Shown: in pieces, positions 5,292 to 6,553 of the stretch | Layout of the letters: the number at the start of each line of letters is the position of its first letter | Position numbering within the stretch: position 1 is the first letter of the stretch | Notes under the pieces: generated by a model | The model's database searches: none | What the model was told of the DNA's origin: nothing | Seen by the model: the letters and a program-made list of their open reading frames with translations, nothing else | Origin: Gammaproteobacteria bacterium | Lineage (GTDB): Bacteria; Pseudomonadota; Gammaproteobacteria; Ga0077536 | DNA: 6,553 nucleotides | NCBI GenBank assembly: GCA_030639105.1 | Contig: DAOWDI010000006.1 | Span: forward strand, 1-6,553 | Direction: 5' to 3' | Program-made: the position numbers and the translations under genes

Positions 5292-5908
5292 GGTGGCGCA
5301 GGTTCCGTGTTGCCCGTACGTTTGATCTTTTCTTCAATAGAGGTCAATGCTTCTATTTTCGCTTCCGCTTCCGCGAGCGCATCCGCAAGTTGCTTGATCT
5401 CTTTCCCATTGTCGTTTGTGTATTGTACTAACTGGGTGTTGAGCTTTTCGATCTGTCGCCGTAGGGCGAGATTTTCTTTTCTCAGGTGGCCGCGTTGCTC
5501 CAGCGTATACAGCCGGGTCTCCGCCAGTGTGCGAATATCATCCGGTAACCGATCCTGATGATCCAATAATTTGACCAATGCCGCACGGATCCGTCCGTTC
5601 TCATCCGGTGGCGGATCCGGAGTGCTCAAAACCAGCGCGAGGCGCAGTTGATTGTGCAACGTCGAATTCTCTTCAAGCGTGGCCGAGGCCATATGAAACA
5701 GGTGTTCGCGCTCATCTGTGTTCAAGCGAGTGATCCGTGCCATGTAACGCAGCAGGTCCTTTGTCGATTTTTGACTGGGTGTTGTGGTCAGTACCGGTAC
5801 TGCCGCTCGCACGGCGTCGCGTGAACCCTCGGTGGCTTTCCCGAGCCCCAATGCACAACCGGCCTGGAGGGTAACTAGAACCGTGATCAGGCAAGCTCTA
5901 CTCAGCAC
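5288..5908 (-). CDS. qseG: QseG/YfhG-like outer membrane lipoprotein with C-terminal coiled coil
   Basis: This is a 206-residue lipoprotein. A type II signal peptide ends in the lipobox LQAGC, with the lipidated Cys at residue 18; Ala at +2 favours sorting to the outer membrane. Residues 45-95 form a helical region with conserved-looking ERE/HLF stretches. Residues about 135-197 form a charged heptad-rich coiled coil (LRKENLALRRQIEKLNTQL onward). The protein ends in a Pro-rich tail. The sequence alone is only weakly diagnostic, but its place between a GlrK-type kinase and GlrR is exactly that of QseG (YfhG). In E. coli QseG interacts with the kinase GlrK (QseE) and is needed for signalling. 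The start is GTG at 5908, with AGAGGA 8 bp upstream inside the kinase gene. It overlaps the kinase by 11 bp and glrR by 4 bp, so the three are surely cotranscribed. Confidence 0.78.
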   Translation of the reverse strand: MLSRACLITVLVTLQAGCALGLGKATEGSRDAVRAAVPVLTTTPSQKSTKDLLRYMARITRLNTDEREHLFHMASATLEENSTLHNQLRLALVLSTPDPPPDENGRIRAALVKLLDHQDRLPDDIRTLAETRLYTLEQRGHLRKENLALRRQIEKLNTQLVQYTNDNGKEIKQLADALAEAEAKIEALTSIEEKIKRTGNTEPAPP

Positions 5909-6553
5909 GGCTGAGGTCCTCTGGTGGGTTTAAGGGTATCGATAGGCGGAAATGTCCGCCACGATCATCGTCTTCGATGAGTATTATGTCGCCGCGATGC
6001 GCACGCGCGCATTCACGAACGACGGACAATCCGATCCCGGTTCCGCGCACGTGGGATCCTGTCGTGTGCGCGCCCTGGTAAAAGGGCTCAAATACCCGGT
6101 CGCGGTCCTCGGTCGAAATGCCGGGTCCGTTATCGTAGATATCCAGGTGCGCCTGAACGCCATCCGTTTTCATCGCGACCGATACGCGGCCGGACCGTGG
6201 AGAGAATTTAATGGCATTCGCGATCAAGTTATCGACGGCGGTATGAAGTTTTTCCCGATCCGCGTCCAGTTCGATGGGTATTGCTTCGATGTCGACGCGG
6301 AGCGCTTTAGCGCGTATTGCTAAACAGTGCTGTTCGACCACACTATCGACGACAGCGCGAAGATCGAAATGTGTCAAGTTCAATCGAAAGGCATCTTCTT
6401 GCCAGGCACTGAAATCCAGCATATTTTCGATCAAGGTTTGCAGCTTGAGGCAGTTATCCTGAAGGATTTCGGCAACCTCTTTTTGAGTCGGGCTCAACAC
6501 GCCCACGGAGCCGTCTACCAGCAACTCCGTCCCTTCCCGCAGGCTGGCCAGCG
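5898..6553 (-). CDS. glrK: Sensor histidine kinase, GlrK/QseE type (5' end outside the window)
   Basis: The reading frame is open to the window edge, so only the C-terminal 218 or so residues are seen. The visible part begins LASLREGTELLVDG, the sequence that normally follows the phospho-acceptor HELKTP block of GlrK. The catalytic His therefore lies a few codons beyond base 6553. The rest of the dimerisation helix follows (to about 6405), then the HATPase domain. This has the N box DNLIANAIKFSP, G1 box DNGPGIS, F box FEPFYQG and G2 box GTGIGLSVV. The sensor region and membrane segments are not visible. The product should autophosphorylate and pass phosphate to the GlrR encoded two genes downstream. 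Its TAG stop lies inside the start of the qseG-like gene. Family assignment rests on both sequence and the kinase-lipoprotein-regulator order. Confidence 0.88.
   Translation of the reverse strand, partial: LASLREGTELLVDGSVGVLSPTQKEVAEILQDNCLKLQTLIENMLDFSAWQEDAFRLNLTHFDLRAVVDSVVEQHCLAIRAKALRVDIEAIPIELDADREKLHTAVDNLIANAIKFSPRSGRVSVAMKTDGVQAHLDIYDNGPGISTEDRDRVFEPFYQGAHTTGSHVRGTGIGLSVVRECARAHRGDIILIEDDDRGGHFRLSIPLNPPEDLSRAE

Overview
The window looks like a chromosomal segment of a Gram-negative proteobacterium, probably gamma or beta. This rests on a GlrK/QseG/GlrR-type two-component operon with an outer-membrane-type lipoprotein, a sigma-54 promoter, a PEP-CTERM (exosortase) sorting tail, and the remnant of a REP-associated tyrosine transposase. 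No species can be named. Nearly everything is on the minus strand; only the left 1.05 kb runs on the plus strand.

Left part (1-1049, plus): the 3' part of a gene for an exported zinc metalloprotease-like protein with an HExxHxxGxxH site and a C-terminal PEP-CTERM anchor. It is followed by a 5'-truncated RAYT transposase remnant. Convergent to these is a minus-strand atypical SDR (NDUFA9/NmrA-like) gene whose own stop codon is built into its intrinsic terminator (about 1074-1103).

Middle part (1998-3953, minus): an exported class I methyltransferase-like protein lies upstream of the SDR gene. It is preceded by a 320-bp spacer carrying a cluster of alternating ACCCT/AGGGT inverted units. Next comes a small secreted protein with two canonical EF-hands, closed by a strong intrinsic terminator (3297-3326). 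The 333-bp gap upstream of the EF-hand gene contains no convincing gene. It does hold a near-consensus sigma-54 promoter (3694-3709, minus strand) and, about 130 bp upstream of the predicted start of transcription, a 7-of-8 match to the TGTC-N10-GACA box known for E. coli GlrR.

Right part (3954-6553, minus): a tightly overlapping operon of histidine kinase (5' end outside the window), QseG-like lipoprotein and GlrR-type sigma-54 activator. The three genes overlap by 11 and 4 bp.

The most interesting reading is that the GlrK-QseG-GlrR system activates the adjacent secreted EF-hand gene from the sigma-54 promoter lying between them, a possible link between an envelope-sensing two-component system and a calcium-binding exported protein. 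The motifs are visible in the sequence; the regulatory link is inference.
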